DNA from: Paraeggerthella hongkongensis
Lineage (GTDB): Bacteria > Actinomycetota > Coriobacteriia > Coriobacteriales > Eggerthellaceae
Length of the DNA stretch: 64,000 nt
Reading direction: 5' to 3'
Assembly (NCBI RefSeq): GCF_003340345.1
Contig: NZ_PPTQ01000007.1
Location: 62,001 to 126,000 of the forward strand
This document shows positions 34,643-42,879 of the stretch, piece by piece. Numbering within the stretch: the first letter of the stretch is position 1; each line of letters opens with the position of its first letter. Under the pieces are notes generated by a model that saw only the letters and a program-made list of their open reading frames with translations, was not told the DNA's origin and made no database searches. The position numbers and the translations under genes are program-made.

Positions 34643-36000
34643 GGTCGTTCCCTTTCTCCTTCGGGTGCGCCGTCGTCGGCGCCTTCTTCATGTGCGGGAA
34701 CCTGGCCGCCCCATCGTTTGACCGAAGTCTCCAGTTTGGTTTCCAGGCGGTCCTCGGCTACTTCTTCGCTTGTTTTGTTGATGTTGACGTACCCTTCGAT
34801 GCCCTGGTCCGAGAAGTACCGGCAGAAGTTCTTGATCACGTCGGGGTTCGAGTACGTGGTGGATATGCCGATGCTCAGATCGTCTCCGAACGAGCACACC
34901 ATGAAGTTGAGCCCGACGGTGGAGGTCAGCACGTTGACGTTGCGGATGAACGGGGCCAGGCGCTCGTCGACGCCGATAGCTCCCAGGCTTGATACGGTCG
35001 TCGTGGTTTCGCGCTCAACCATGCGGTCTGCCAGTTCGAGCGCGATGTCCTTCACGAACAGCGGGGCGAAGCGCAGGGCCGGGTGCTTTTCGAGCGCGAT
35101 CATGCGGTTCATCCGCGGTTTGAGGTTTTCTGCCTCGGTCGCCACCTTCAGCTGGTCCTGCACGCGGGCGGCTACGACTTCCACGGGTTCGTCCTGATCG
35201 CCGGGCGTGTAGGACACGAAAGCCAAGCCGAAGAAGTTCTTGGTGGTGGCCGATTCGAAGATTCTCCGAAGGTCCACGGGCACGTCGATGCGAATGGCGC
35301 GATGGCGGTCGCGACGCGGCATCTCCGCGCGAATGGCGCACATCACCGCTGCGATCACAAGCGACGTCAGGCTCACTCCGTGCGAGCGCGCCAGGTCGAG
35401 CACGCGCTGCATGGGCAGGTGGTATTCCATGAACGTGGGGTCGGCCTTGTCGCGCCAGCCGGACAGCCGGTAGATCTTCGGCGCGCGCGTGCCCGCGGCC
35501 TTGTCCCGCTCAAAGTACTTGTCGAAGCTGTCCTCGTGCTTTTGGTGGTCAGATCCGTCGTATTCGAACGGCACCCCCTCCACGCCGTAGCGCTTTTGAA
35601 TGTAGACGTGCAGCAGCATCTTGAAGAAGCTCAAGGAGCCGCGCCCGTCGGAGACGATGTGGGAAACCTCCAAGTTGATGCGGTTTCGATAATAGCTGAC
35701 GCGGAACAGGACGCTTTTCGCGTCGACGTGCAGGCCGAAGCAAATCGGAAGGTTCTCGCGGCTGATTTCGGGCGGCTTCGGCGCTTGCTCCAGGTAGTGC
35801 CAAAACATGCCGCTGCGCAGGCACACGTTGAACCCGGGGAACGTGTCGACCGTCTTGTCGAGCGCGCGCTGCAGCGCCTGCGGGTCGACGTCGTCGACCA
35901 GCTCGGCTGCGTAGCGGAACACCGTTTGCGCGGAGCTGCCGGCTTGGGATGAGTAGAACTTGCCTACGTTGTCTAGTCGGTACCAAGTATTCCGAGCCAC
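34639..36000 (-). CDS. HxxxDG-motif acyltransferase (condensation-like)
   Basis: The protein has 453 residues. It carries SHIVSDGRGS near residue 137, the HxxxDG active site of the chloramphenicol-acetyltransferase-like superfamily (wax-ester/PapA/condensation enzymes, alcohol acetyltransferases). The start is GTG (36000), 28 bp inside the end of the hydrolase gene. It probably transfers an acyl group to an alcohol or amine; donor and acceptor are not readable. The neighbouring esterase suggests the operon makes or trims an ester. Confidence 0.85.
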   Translation of the reverse strand: MARNTWYRLDNVGKFYSSQAGSSAQTVFRYAAELVDDVDPQALQRALDKTVDTFPGFNVCLRSGMFWHYLEQAPKPPEISRENLPICFGLHVDAKSVLFRVSYYRNRINLEVSHIVSDGRGSLSFFKMLLHVYIQKRYGVEGVPFEYDGSDHQKHEDSFDKYFERDKAAGTRAPKIYRLSGWRDKADPTFMEYHLPMQRVLDLARSHGVSLTSLVIAAVMCAIRAEMPRRDRHRAIRIDVPVDLRRIFESATTKNFFGLAFVSYTPGDQDEPVEVVAARVQDQLKVATEAENLKPRMNRMIALEKHPALRFAPLFVKDIALELADRMVERETTTTVSSLGAIGVDERLAPFIRNVNVLTSTVGLNFMVCSFGDDLSIGISTTYSNPDVIKNFCRYFSDQGIEGYVNINKTSEEVAEDRLETKLETSVKRWGGQVPAHEEGADDGAPEGERERP

Positions 36001-36992
36001 GCCGGTTTGTCCTCTCGCTTCAGGTCGGTGCCGTCAAGGAAGTGCCCGATGATCCGGTAGGTGTCTCTGACCGCGCCGACCACCGAAGGATACAGCAGGT
36101 ACCCGTGCACGGCGTCGAGCACGCGGTAGCACTGCACGCTGCCGCCCTCCAGCTCCAAGCGCGCCGCGTATGCCTCGCCCTCGTCGCGCAGCGGGCAGTA
36201 CTCGGCTGTGACCACCAGGGTGCGCGGCTGGTCCGAAAGGTCGGGATCGAGCAGCGGCGCGAAGTAGGGGTTGGCGTAATCGGTCGGCGACGAACGGTAC
36301 AGCTCCATGTACCCGCGTATGTCGCGCCAGGTGAGCAGGTAGTCCTCGCCGTTTTCGCGCACCGAGTCGAACCATGAGGTTCGCGGGTCGTGATCGTCGT
36401 AGGTGACGGGGTAGAGCAGCACCTGCGTAGGCGGGCGAAACGCGCCGCGGTCGCGCGCCATGAGCGATACGACGGCGGCTAGATTTCCCCCTGCGCTGTC
36501 GCCGAGCAGCACGATGCGACGGGGATCGACGTCGGGCAGCAGCTTTCCCGCGAACAGCTGGCGCGTCACTTCGTAGCAGTCCTCGGAGGCCTGCGGGAAT
36601 CGGTGCTCGGGCGCGCGCCGGTAGTCCACCGACACCACGCGCCGCTCGAGTTTGAGCGCCATGGTGGAGCAAGCGTCGGCGTAGAAGTCCACGTCGCCGT
36701 TGACCCAGCCGCCTCCATGGAAGAACAGGATGGTGCCGCGCCAGTCTTCGGACACCTTGAAGCCCGAAGCAAGCGAGAAGTCGATGTCGAGCGGCGTGAA
36801 GATGCGCAGGGGCACGCGGTAGCCGTCCGGCATGACGGCGAAGGCGTCGTCGACGCGGCAGCGGGGATTGGGTATGGCCAGCTTGGCGCTGAGGTCCTCG
36901 GCGGCGCGCTGCGCCTTGTAGAACTCTTTGATGTCGGGCCTGATCCGCGTGGCGGCTCGATAGGCTGCCAGGATGGCCTTGTTCATGGGCAT
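35973..36992 (-). CDS. Alpha/beta hydrolase, HSL-family esterase
   Basis: The protein has 339 residues. Hormone-sensitive-lipase family motifs are present: the oxyanion loop HGGGWVNGD, the nucleophile elbow GDSAGGN, and the acid and base in CPLRDEGE and AVHGYL. AAAGGA lies nine bases before the ATG at 36992; an in-frame ATG two codons later is the alternative. It is the first gene of the hydrolase-acyltransferase-membrane protein operon. Confidence 0.92.
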   Translation of the reverse strand: MPMNKAILAAYRAATRIRPDIKEFYKAQRAAEDLSAKLAIPNPRCRVDDAFAVMPDGYRVPLRIFTPLDIDFSLASGFKVSEDWRGTILFFHGGGWVNGDVDFYADACSTMALKLERRVVSVDYRRAPEHRFPQASEDCYEVTRQLFAGKLLPDVDPRRIVLLGDSAGGNLAAVVSLMARDRGAFRPPTQVLLYPVTYDDHDPRTSWFDSVRENGEDYLLTWRDIRGYMELYRSSPTDYANPYFAPLLDPDLSDQPRTLVVTAEYCPLRDEGEAYAARLELEGGSVQCYRVLDAVHGYLLYPSVVGAVRDTYRIIGHFLDGTDLKREDKPAWLGILGTD

Positions 36993-37263
36993 GGTTCGTC
37001 GTCCTTTCGCGGAGACGGTGCCGCCCGGCGCGGTTGGCGCGGATCGGGCGGCGCGGCGGCGCGCCGCGTCGGTTCGTCTGAGCATCGTAGCACAAGCTTC
37101 GCGCGCGGGGCCTTTCGGAGCGAAGCCGACACATCGCTGCGGCGCATCGTCGCCCGGAATGCACCCGCCAGCCTTCGCCTTCGCCCGCGCTTGCCCGGCC
37201 GAATCCGCACGGGCGGCCGGGTGCGGGCGCGGGCGACGGCGGGCGAGGGGGCGGTTGCGCGGA

Positions 37264-37291
37264 CCGCTCGAAACCTGTACGTTTCGAGCGG
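37264..37291. repeat. 28-bp palindrome in the gap before queD
   Basis: CCGCTCGAAAC (37264-37274) and its perfect complement (37281-37291) flank CTGTAC. It lies in the divergent 36993-37411 gap, between the hydrolase and queD. Also there are two 12-bp direct repeats GATTCGCCGCGC (37321 and 37359) flanking a TATGAT -10 element (37340-37345). Role unknown. Confidence 0.6.
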
Positions 37292-37411
37292 CGATGACGT
37301 ACTTGCGCGCCGCGGGGGCCGATTCGCCGCGCGCTTTGCTATGATGGCGAAAAACGATGATTCGCCGCGCCCGATCGAAGGGCGACGGCTGCATGAGACG
37401 AGGAGCGTGCT

Positions 37412-37834
37412 ATGTACGGACTCAAAACGGAGGCGAGTTTCGATTCCGCCCATTTCCTGACCGATTACTATGGCAAGTGCGAGAACCTGCACGGCCATCG
37501 GTGGCGCACGGTGGTCTACCTGGAAACCGGCGAGCTCCAAACCGAAGGGACCATGCGCGACATGGTGCTGGACTTCGGCGTGTTCAAACGCGCGGTGCGC
37601 GATCTGGCGGAAGAGCTCGACCACACCTTCCTCGTGGAGGAGGGCTCGCTTGGCGAGGCCACGTTGGCCGCGCTCGCCGCAGAGGGCTTCAGCTTGACTG
37701 TGCTGCCGTTTCGCACTACGGCCGAGAACCTGGCGCGCTACGTTTGCGAACGCTTGACTGAGCAGGGCCTGCCCGTTTCGCAGGTGGACATGTACGAGAC
37801 TCCGAACAACTGCGCCGTGTACCGCGCGCGCTGA
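37412..37834 (+). CDS. queD: 6-carboxytetrahydropterin synthase-like protein (QueD family)
   Basis: The protein has 140 residues. The zinc-binding histidines (FDSAHFL, and LHGH in GKCENLHGH), the cysteine of the active site, DFGVFK, LDH and TTAENLARYV all fit the 6-pyruvoyl/6-carboxy-tetrahydropterin synthase family. QueD acts in queuosine and deazapurine synthesis. GAGGAG precedes the ATG. No queC or queE is in the window, so the exact pterin reaction is inferred from family alone. Confidence 0.88.
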   Translation: MYGLKTEASFDSAHFLTDYYGKCENLHGHRWRTVVYLETGELQTEGTMRDMVLDFGVFKRAVRDLAEELDHTFLVEEGSLGEATLAALAAEGFSLTVLPFRTTAENLARYVCERLTEQGLPVSQVDMYETPNNCAVYRAR

Positions 37835-37900
37835 TGCGACCGCGAACGGCAACGCGCGAACCTTCCCGAAGAGCCTCCGAATCCAGATGTGAAGAAATTG

Positions 37901-37955
37901 TATACCTAGGTTAACTCCCCTTGTCGGCACGTATAAGTTCACCTAAGATAACTCA
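37901..37955 (+). promoter_or_regulatory. Two iron-box-like sites and a promoter
   Basis: TATACCTAGGTTAACTCCC (37901-37919) and GTTCACCTAAGATAAC (37937-37952) each keep the TAxGxTAAC-type core. Between and over them lie TTGTCG (37921-37926) and TAAGAT (37944-37949), 17 bp apart. Iron-bound repressor would block this promoter. Transcription would start near 37956. Confidence 0.55.
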
Positions 37956-38083
37956 CATCGAACGAGGCGCTGCCTTATCGATTGTGAATCCGCTGACCCG
38001 GCGGCAGAGGCTCCTCTCGTCTGGCCGACTGCCGCATCATGCAAGCGGAGGGAAGATCCCCCCTTCTTCCCTCCGCTTTTCTT
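37956..38083 (+). ncRNA. Candidate iron-regulated small RNA (~125 nt)
   Basis: From the predicted start the sequence runs about 90 nt with no convincing gene, then ends in a strong intrinsic terminator: AAGCGGAGGGAAGA (38043-38056) pairs with its complement at 38065-38078, followed by TTTT. Because the terminator lies before the dtxR ribosome site, the promoter would yield a short RNA, or an attenuated dtxR leader. Both boundaries are predictions. Confidence 0.4.
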
Positions 38084-38128
38084 GTTTCGACTGGATTCGG
38101 GCATAGGGGGAGGGGAAGGAGGCGGGTC

Positions 38129-38533
38129 GTGGAGCGAATGTCCATGTCCGGCGAAGATTACCTGGAGGCTATCGTCGAGCTGAGCGGTCCCGAGCGGGCC
38201 GTCGTGCGCTCGGTTGACCTAGCCGACGCGCTATCGGTTTCCAAAGCGTCGGTGAGCAAGGCGGTGATCGTGCTCAAACGTGAAGGCTATGTCGACCAGC
38301 AGCCTTACGGCGGCATCACCCTGACCGAGAAGGGGATGGCGTACGGCACCTCCGTGCTCGACCGCCATAAGCTTCTTCTGGCGTTCTTGACAAAGGTCAT
38401 CGGCATCGATGAGGACGTCGCAGACGAGGAAGCCTGCAAGATGGAGCATGCCATTAGCGACGAGTCCTTCGAGCGTTGGGTCGCCTACGCTGACAGCATT
38501 GGCCTGAAGTGCTCCGAAAGGCCGCATTCGTAG
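38129..38533 (+). CDS. DtxR/MntR-family metal-dependent repressor
   Basis: The protein has 134 residues: an N-terminal winged helix (about 8-70, VDLADALSVSKASVSKAVIV) and a dimerisation/metal-binding helix region, without the SH3-like third domain of full-length DtxR. Metal ligands look mixed: GEDYLEA carries the Asp and Glu seen in MntR, while EACKMEH carries the Cys, Glu and His of DtxR/IdeR. GTG at 38129 follows AAGGAGG by six bases. Iron-box-like sites upstream suggest autoregulation, and this is the obvious candidate for reading the boxes elsewhere in the window. Confidence 0.9.
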   Translation: MERMSMSGEDYLEAIVELSGPERAVVRSVDLADALSVSKASVSKAVIVLKREGYVDQQPYGGITLTEKGMAYGTSVLDRHKLLLAFLTKVIGIDEDVADEEACKMEHAISDESFERWVAYADSIGLKCSERPHS

Positions 38534-38571
38534 CAGCACGGGTCCGCTTCTCTACCGTCCGCAGATTGAGA

Positions 38572-38600
38572 GTGTTACGAAATTGAATTCCGTGTTACGA
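38572..38600 (+). promoter_or_regulatory. Direct-repeat operator GTGTTACGA, 20-bp period
   Basis: GTGTTACGA occurs at 38572-38580 and 38592-38600 with AATTGAATTCC between. A closely matching arrangement lies on the minus strand at 42653-42711, before the receptor gene of the same transporter. The regulator is unknown. Confidence 0.7.
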
Positions 38601-38642
38601 TGCGCGACGAAACGGTTGCACATCGTACGGAAGGAATATGCC

Positions 38643-39188
38643 ATGCTGGACGAAACGTGGTGGACGCGGGCGGCGTCGTTTCATGGGCACACGTGCCCGG
38701 GGCTCGCTATAGGATTCAAAGCGTGCGAAGGGGCCATTGCGGAGCTGGGGCTCGATGCGGCGAAGCTTCCCGCCGTTGACGAGGAGATCGTGTGCGTGAC
38801 CGAGAACGATGCGTGCGGCGTGGATGCCGTGCAGGTTGTTCTGGGCTGCACGTACGGCAAGTCGAACCTGATTCCGCGATTGCGCGGCAAGATGGCGTTC
38901 TCGTTCTTCGTGCGCGGCACCGACCGCGCCGTGCGCCTTGTGTTCACGGCCCGATCCGGCGAGAGAAGCCGCGACGAATTTCAATCGTACATCCTGAGCA
39001 CGCCGTACGACCAGCTGTTCGACGTGGGGCTGCCCTCGTACGGTCTTCCGGAGCCTGCGCGGCTGTTCGCGTCGCAGGAGTGCGCGGTGTGCGGCGAATC
39101 GACGGCCGAGTACGGCCTGCGCGTGCAGCAGGGCGCTTTGGTGTGCCGCGATTGCTACGACGCGTACGCGCGGGAGGGAATCTGGTGA
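38643..39188 (+). CDS. FmdE-family protein with C-terminal zinc ribbon
   Basis: The protein has 181 residues. The FmdE-like part (about 8-130) contains FHGHTCPGLAIGF and TENDACGVDAVQVVLGCTYG; the C-terminus is a zinc ribbon (CAVCGES...CRDC). FmdE proteins were named from formylmethanofuran dehydrogenase operons but are often found with metal transporters. Here it is the first gene before a Fec-type permease and ATPase, with a GTGA overlap. Role in molybdenum, tungsten or iron handling is inferred. GGAAGGAA supports the ATG at 38643. Confidence 0.88.
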   Translation: MLDETWWTRAASFHGHTCPGLAIGFKACEGAIAELGLDAAKLPAVDEEIVCVTENDACGVDAVQVVLGCTYGKSNLIPRLRGKMAFSFFVRGTDRAVRLVFTARSGERSRDEFQSYILSTPYDQLFDVGLPSYGLPEPARLFASQECAVCGESTAEYGLRVQQGALVCRDCYDAYAREGIW

Positions 39189-40321
39189 TTCGGTCCCTGA
39201 TGGCTGCCGAAGGCGATGCGGGCGTTTCGGCTTCGGCTTCGGCTTCGGCAGCTTCGGCTTCGGCGGCCTCGGCGCGCGGTTCGGGAAGGGCGGCGCATGC
39301 TCAGGCGCGCATCGAGCGACGGAACTGGCTGGTTGTCGCCGTGCTCGTTGCCGTGTGCGTCGCGGTTTCTCTGTGCGCGCTCGCAAGCGGCGCTTCCGAC
39401 ATGAACCCGCTTGCCAGCGCGCAGGCGCTGTTGGGGATCGGGTCTGCGCAGGACGTCATGACCGTGCGATCCATTCGTCTGCCGCGCGTGCTGTGCGCTA
39501 TCGTTTCCGGCGCCGGCCTGGCGCTGGCAGGAGCCGTGCTGCAAAGCGTTCTGGAGAATCCGCTCGCATCCGCATCGACCGTGGGGATTTCCCAGGGAGC
39601 TGCCTTCGGCGCCACGTTGGCCCTTCTTGTGGTGGCTCCTGTTGTGGCGGGCGCTTCCACGGGGATCGGCATGGGTGCCGTCGCCCTGTTCGCGTTCGCT
39701 GGCGCCTTGGCGTCGAGCGCGGTGGTGCTGCTGTTCTCGCGGCTGGGGTCTTCCAGCCCGGAGAGCATCGTGCTGGTGGGTGTTGCGCTTTCGGCTTTGT
39801 GGGCGGGCGCGTCGACCATCATCCAGTATTTTTCGGACGATCTTGCCCTGACGAAAGTGATCTTTTGGCAGTTCGGCGATTTGGGCCGTGCAACGTGGTC
39901 TCAAATCGGCTTCATGGCCCTGGTGGGTGCTGCGTGCGCGCTGTACTTTTTCGCGAATCGCTGGAACTACAATGCGTTGCAAAACGGCGGCCAGGTTGCG
40001 GGCGGCTTGGGCGTGAACGTGGTGCGTTGCCGCGTGCTGGGCGTTGTGGCGTCTACGGTCATGGCGGCGGCGATGGTGTCGTTCGTGGGGCTTGTCAACT
40101 TCATCGGGCTCATTGCCCCTCATATTGCTCGCCGTCTTGTGGGCAACGACTACCGCTTCCTGCTGCCGGCATCGCTTGTCCTGGGGTCGATCATCATGCT
40201 GGCCAGCGACCTTGCGGCGCGCATGGTCATATCGCCCGTGGTGCTCCCCATTGGCGCCATCACGTCGTTTCTGGGCGCGCCGCTGTTTTTGTACCTGCTG
40301 TACAAGGGGTGCAAGCGATGA
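39185..40321 (+). CDS. FecCD-family ABC permease
   Basis: The protein has 378 residues with about nine to ten membrane helices and FecCD/BtuC landmarks (RLPRVLCAIVSGAGLALAG, GLVNFIGLIAPHIAR). The N-terminus holds a Ser-Ala repeat (SASASASAASASAASA) coded by a CTTCGG-type tandem run. GTG at 39185 overlaps the fmdE stop and follows GGGAGGG; an ATG at 39200 is an alternative. Fec-type importers carry siderophores, haem, cobalamin and, in MolBCA, molybdate. Confidence 0.93.
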   Translation: MIRSLMAAEGDAGVSASASASAASASAASARGSGRAAHAQARIERRNWLVVAVLVAVCVAVSLCALASGASDMNPLASAQALLGIGSAQDVMTVRSIRLPRVLCAIVSGAGLALAGAVLQSVLENPLASASTVGISQGAAFGATLALLVVAPVVAGASTGIGMGAVALFAFAGALASSAVVLLFSRLGSSSPESIVLVGVALSALWAGASTIIQYFSDDLALTKVIFWQFGDLGRATWSQIGFMALVGAACALYFFANRWNYNALQNGGQVAGGLGVNVVRCRVLGVVASTVMAAAMVSFVGLVNFIGLIAPHIARRLVGNDYRFLLPASLVLGSIIMLASDLAARMVISPVVLPIGAITSFLGAPLFLYLLYKGCKR

Positions 40322-41193
40322 GGTGCGAGCAGTTGGGGAAGGGCGATCCTGCCGTGAGCGTCGAGGAGGCGCGGGCGCTGCTCCAGGAGGTGTTCGACGC
40401 TCCTGCGGCTGATTCGCGGATCCCCGAGCGCCCCGTGCTGTCCGCCGAGGCAGTGGCGTATGCGTACCCCGCTGCCGAAAAGCCGGTGTTTCGCGGCATC
40501 GACGTGCAGGCGACCGCGGGGTCGATGCTGGCCATCCTGGGGAACAACGGAGCAGGGAAGTCTACGCTGCTCAACGTTTTGGCGGGCATCGTTCGCCCGA
40601 GCGAGGGGTCGGTGAAGGTCGATGGTCGCGACGTCGCGTCGCTCGGCCGCCGCGACGTCGCCCGCCGCATTGCCTTGGTTGCGCAGCAGCAGCGTATCCC
40701 TCACTTGAGCGTGTACGACCAGGTGCTGCTGGGGCGAAAGCCGCATGTTTCGTGGTCGTTGTCCGATCGCGATCGTCGGGTGGTGTCCGCTATGATCGAG
40801 CGTCTGGGGCTTGAGCGATTCGCCGCGCGCTATCTTGACGAGCTGTCCGGAGGCGAGCGTCAGAAGGTGTTCATCGCCCGTGCGCTTGCGCAGGAGCCGA
40901 AGGTTTTGCTGCTCGACGAGCCCACGAGCGCGCTCGATCCGAAGAACCAGCTGGAGGTTTTGGGCATCGTGCGCGACGTGACCGCTTCGGAGTCCATTGC
41001 TTCGGTGCTGGTGATCCACGACATCAACCTGGCATTGCGATTCTGCGATCGTTTTTTACTGGTGCGCGATGGCTGCGTGGTGGCGTACGGCAACCGCGAG
41101 GCGGTGACCGACGAGGCTCTGTCGGCCACGTACGACGTGGGCTTCAAGGTGGACGCGGTGGGCGACGTTCCGGTAGCCGTGCCGCTTGGTTGA
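40318..41193 (+). CDS. Fec-type ABC ATPase
   Basis: The protein has 291 residues with Walker A GNNGAGKST near residue 76, signature LSGGERQK and Walker B VLLLDEPTSALD. It overlaps the permease gene by ATGA. The receptor gene for this importer lies convergent, on the other side of a palindrome cluster. The first ~40 residues (EEARALLQEVFDAPAAD) are an extra N-terminal stretch. Confidence 0.93.
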   Translation: MRCEQLGKGDPAVSVEEARALLQEVFDAPAADSRIPERPVLSAEAVAYAYPAAEKPVFRGIDVQATAGSMLAILGNNGAGKSTLLNVLAGIVRPSEGSVKVDGRDVASLGRRDVARRIALVAQQQRIPHLSVYDQVLLGRKPHVSWSLSDRDRRVVSAMIERLGLERFAARYLDELSGGERQKVFIARALAQEPKVLLLDEPTSALDPKNQLEVLGIVRDVTASESIASVLVIHDINLALRFCDRFLLVRDGCVVAYGNREAVTDEALSATYDVGFKVDAVGDVPVAVPLG

Positions 41194-41250
41194 CGGCGCG
41201 GCGCAACGGGCGCTCGCTATCGTTCGCGGTCGCAAGGCGCGCCCGCTTTC

Positions 41251-41306
41251 ATTGTCGATCCAAAAACACGTTTTCGGGGCCGAAAACGTGTTTTTGGATC
41301 GACAAT
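41251..41306. terminator. 56-bp perfect palindrome between convergent genes
   Basis: Arms of 27 bp (41251-41277 and 41280-41306) are perfect complements with a 2-base centre; the arms include an A5 run and TTTTCGG. Further out, CGTTCGCGGTCG (41221-41232) pairs with CGACCGCGAACG, extending the symmetry. It could terminate both convergent operons, but its length and perfection exceed what termination needs. Confidence 0.75.
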
Positions 41307-41347
41307 TCCCGGAGCCGACCGCGAACGAGCGAGATGACGGGTGCCGC

Positions 41348-41411
41348 CGTCCCGTTGCGCGGGCGCGCAACGGGACGTTCGGGTGCTCGACGCCGAGGTC
41401 GAGCACCCGAA
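41348..41411. repeat. Two adjacent perfect palindromes
   Basis: The first (41348-41377) has 14-bp arms beginning CGTCCCGTTGCGCG around GG. The second (41378-41411) has 14-bp arms beginning TTCGGGTGCTCGAC around GCCGAG. They directly abut and follow the 56-bp palindrome. The remainder of the gap to 41468 is GC-rich without a gene. Confidence 0.8.
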
Positions 41412-41468
41412 CGCACGAATGCGGGAGGTTGCGCGGCTGCTCCGTAGCCCTGCGGCCGTGCTCGGGCG

Positions 41469-42614
41469 CTACAGGTTTGCCAGATCGATCTGCTTGAATT
41501 CGCACCCTTCGGCGGCAAGGTCGCTCGAAAGCCTGGCTCCCAAGAAGAACTCCGTGATCTCGTCGAGCTTTTGCGTGGGATCGATGTCAGCGAACTGCGC
41601 GGGGTAGACGGTTGCTCCTACTTGGTAGCAGTTTGCCAAGGCCAGCTCGATGTTGGTGGCGTAGAAGCGATAGGCGATGAGCGTGCTCACCTTGCCGTCC
41701 TGCACCGCCTTGAGCGCGGAGAAGTAGGAGGGATTGGCTTCGTAGTCCTCTTTCACGAGCGGCAGGTTCCCGCTTTCGACGAACACGTAGTCGGGCTGTG
41801 CGCTGGAGATGGCTTCGAGGTCGATGTCGAAAGCTCCGCTCGCGCCGTTCACGTCGGCGACGTTCTTCACGTTGGTCGCCTGGAAGGGCGGGAAGTTCGC
41901 TTCCGTTCCCGCGAAGCCGTGGCCGCCGCGGAAGCTGATGCCGGCTGCGTACGCCGTTTTGACCTGGTCGGCGGGAAGGCTAGCCGTGCGCTTCTCGAGG
42001 TCTGCGCGCGTGTCCTCCATGTAGCGGACGATGTCCGCCGCGCGCTCCTGCTTGCCAACGATGCTCCCAACCAGGTTGACGTTGTCGTAGAACGCCTGGT
42101 CGAACACCACGTTGCTCAAGGTCAGGCACACTACGGGAACGCCGGTCCTTTCTTGGAGGGCGTCGGCGGCGTCTTTGTCGATCGAGGCGAACACGACGTC
42201 GGGCGCCGCTTGCATGATGGCCTCCTCGTTTGGGGTGGTTCCCTTCGACCCTCCGTCGCCGATGACGGGCAGGTTCTTGAACGTTTCGTGGTTGACATGG
42301 CGATAGCTGCAGGTGACGTTGTCCTTCAGCTCGGACTGCTCCACGCCGACCACCTTGTCTGCGGCGTTCAGGTACGAGATCAGCCGCAGCGAGCTCGATC
42401 CGATGCCTATGAGGCGTTGCGCTTCGGCGGGGACTTCGACGCTGCGACCGAGCATGTCGGTAACCGTGACGGTTTGCGAAGTTGCCGGGGGATCCTGCTG
42501 TGCGCTCTCGGTTTGTCCGGCGCCGCATCCTCCTAGGCATAGGATGCTGATCGCGGCGGCCAGCAGCACCGCGGCGATCAGCCGAAGCCGTTTCGTCGTT
42601 TTCAGTTGGGGCAT
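41469..42614 (-). CDS. Fec-type substrate-binding lipoprotein
   Basis: The protein has 381 residues with a lipoprotein signal (lipobox LGGC near residue 29) and a helical-backbone periplasmic-binding fold (class III; VTDMLGRSVEVPAEAQRLIGIG, QAAPDVVFASID). It is the likely receptor of the FecCD/ATPase importer encoded convergently upstream. The shared direct-repeat operator supports that pairing. The ligand could be an iron complex, corrinoid or oxyanion. Confidence 0.92.
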   Translation of the reverse strand: MPQLKTTKRLRLIAAVLLAAAISILCLGGCGAGQTESAQQDPPATSQTVTVTDMLGRSVEVPAEAQRLIGIGSSSLRLISYLNAADKVVGVEQSELKDNVTCSYRHVNHETFKNLPVIGDGGSKGTTPNEEAIMQAAPDVVFASIDKDAADALQERTGVPVVCLTLSNVVFDQAFYDNVNLVGSIVGKQERAADIVRYMEDTRADLEKRTASLPADQVKTAYAAGISFRGGHGFAGTEANFPPFQATNVKNVADVNGASGAFDIDLEAISSAQPDYVFVESGNLPLVKEDYEANPSYFSALKAVQDGKVSTLIAYRFYATNIELALANCYQVGATVYPAQFADIDPTQKLDEITEFFLGARLSSDLAAEGCEFKQIDLANL

Positions 42615-42652
42615 GTTGATTCCTTTCGTTTAGGCCTCCCTCTTGCGCGATG

Positions 42653-42711
42653 GTAACACGGAATAGAAATTCGTAACATCAAATTAATACTAAATCGGAA
42701 TTCGTAACACC
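42653..42711 (-). promoter_or_regulatory. Direct-repeat operator, three TGTTAC units
   Basis: On the minus strand TGTTAC occurs three times. The two nearest the receptor gene are 20 bp apart and share the spacer pattern CGAA...ATTCC with 38572-38600; a third is 31 bp further. It lies between the divergent receptor gene and feoAB, so it could control both. Confidence 0.65.
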
Positions 42712-42879
42712 AAGAAGAGCGAGCGGTTGCGGGCGTTGCGGCGCTCATGCGTGCTCGACGTTTGCCTCGGGCAACTTTCTGTGCCCCAAGGCGTCCGTTT
42801 CGCGGTACCATGGTTGCGAGCAAAAGACGAGAGACGGCGGCTCGGCGGGGGATTCGCCGCAGCCGCGCAAGGAGACGCA

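Noticed and set aside
37980-38106. A ~40-residue protein starting at a GTG before dtxR
   Set aside because: It has no ribosome site, would run through a strong terminator stem, and has no recognisable features.
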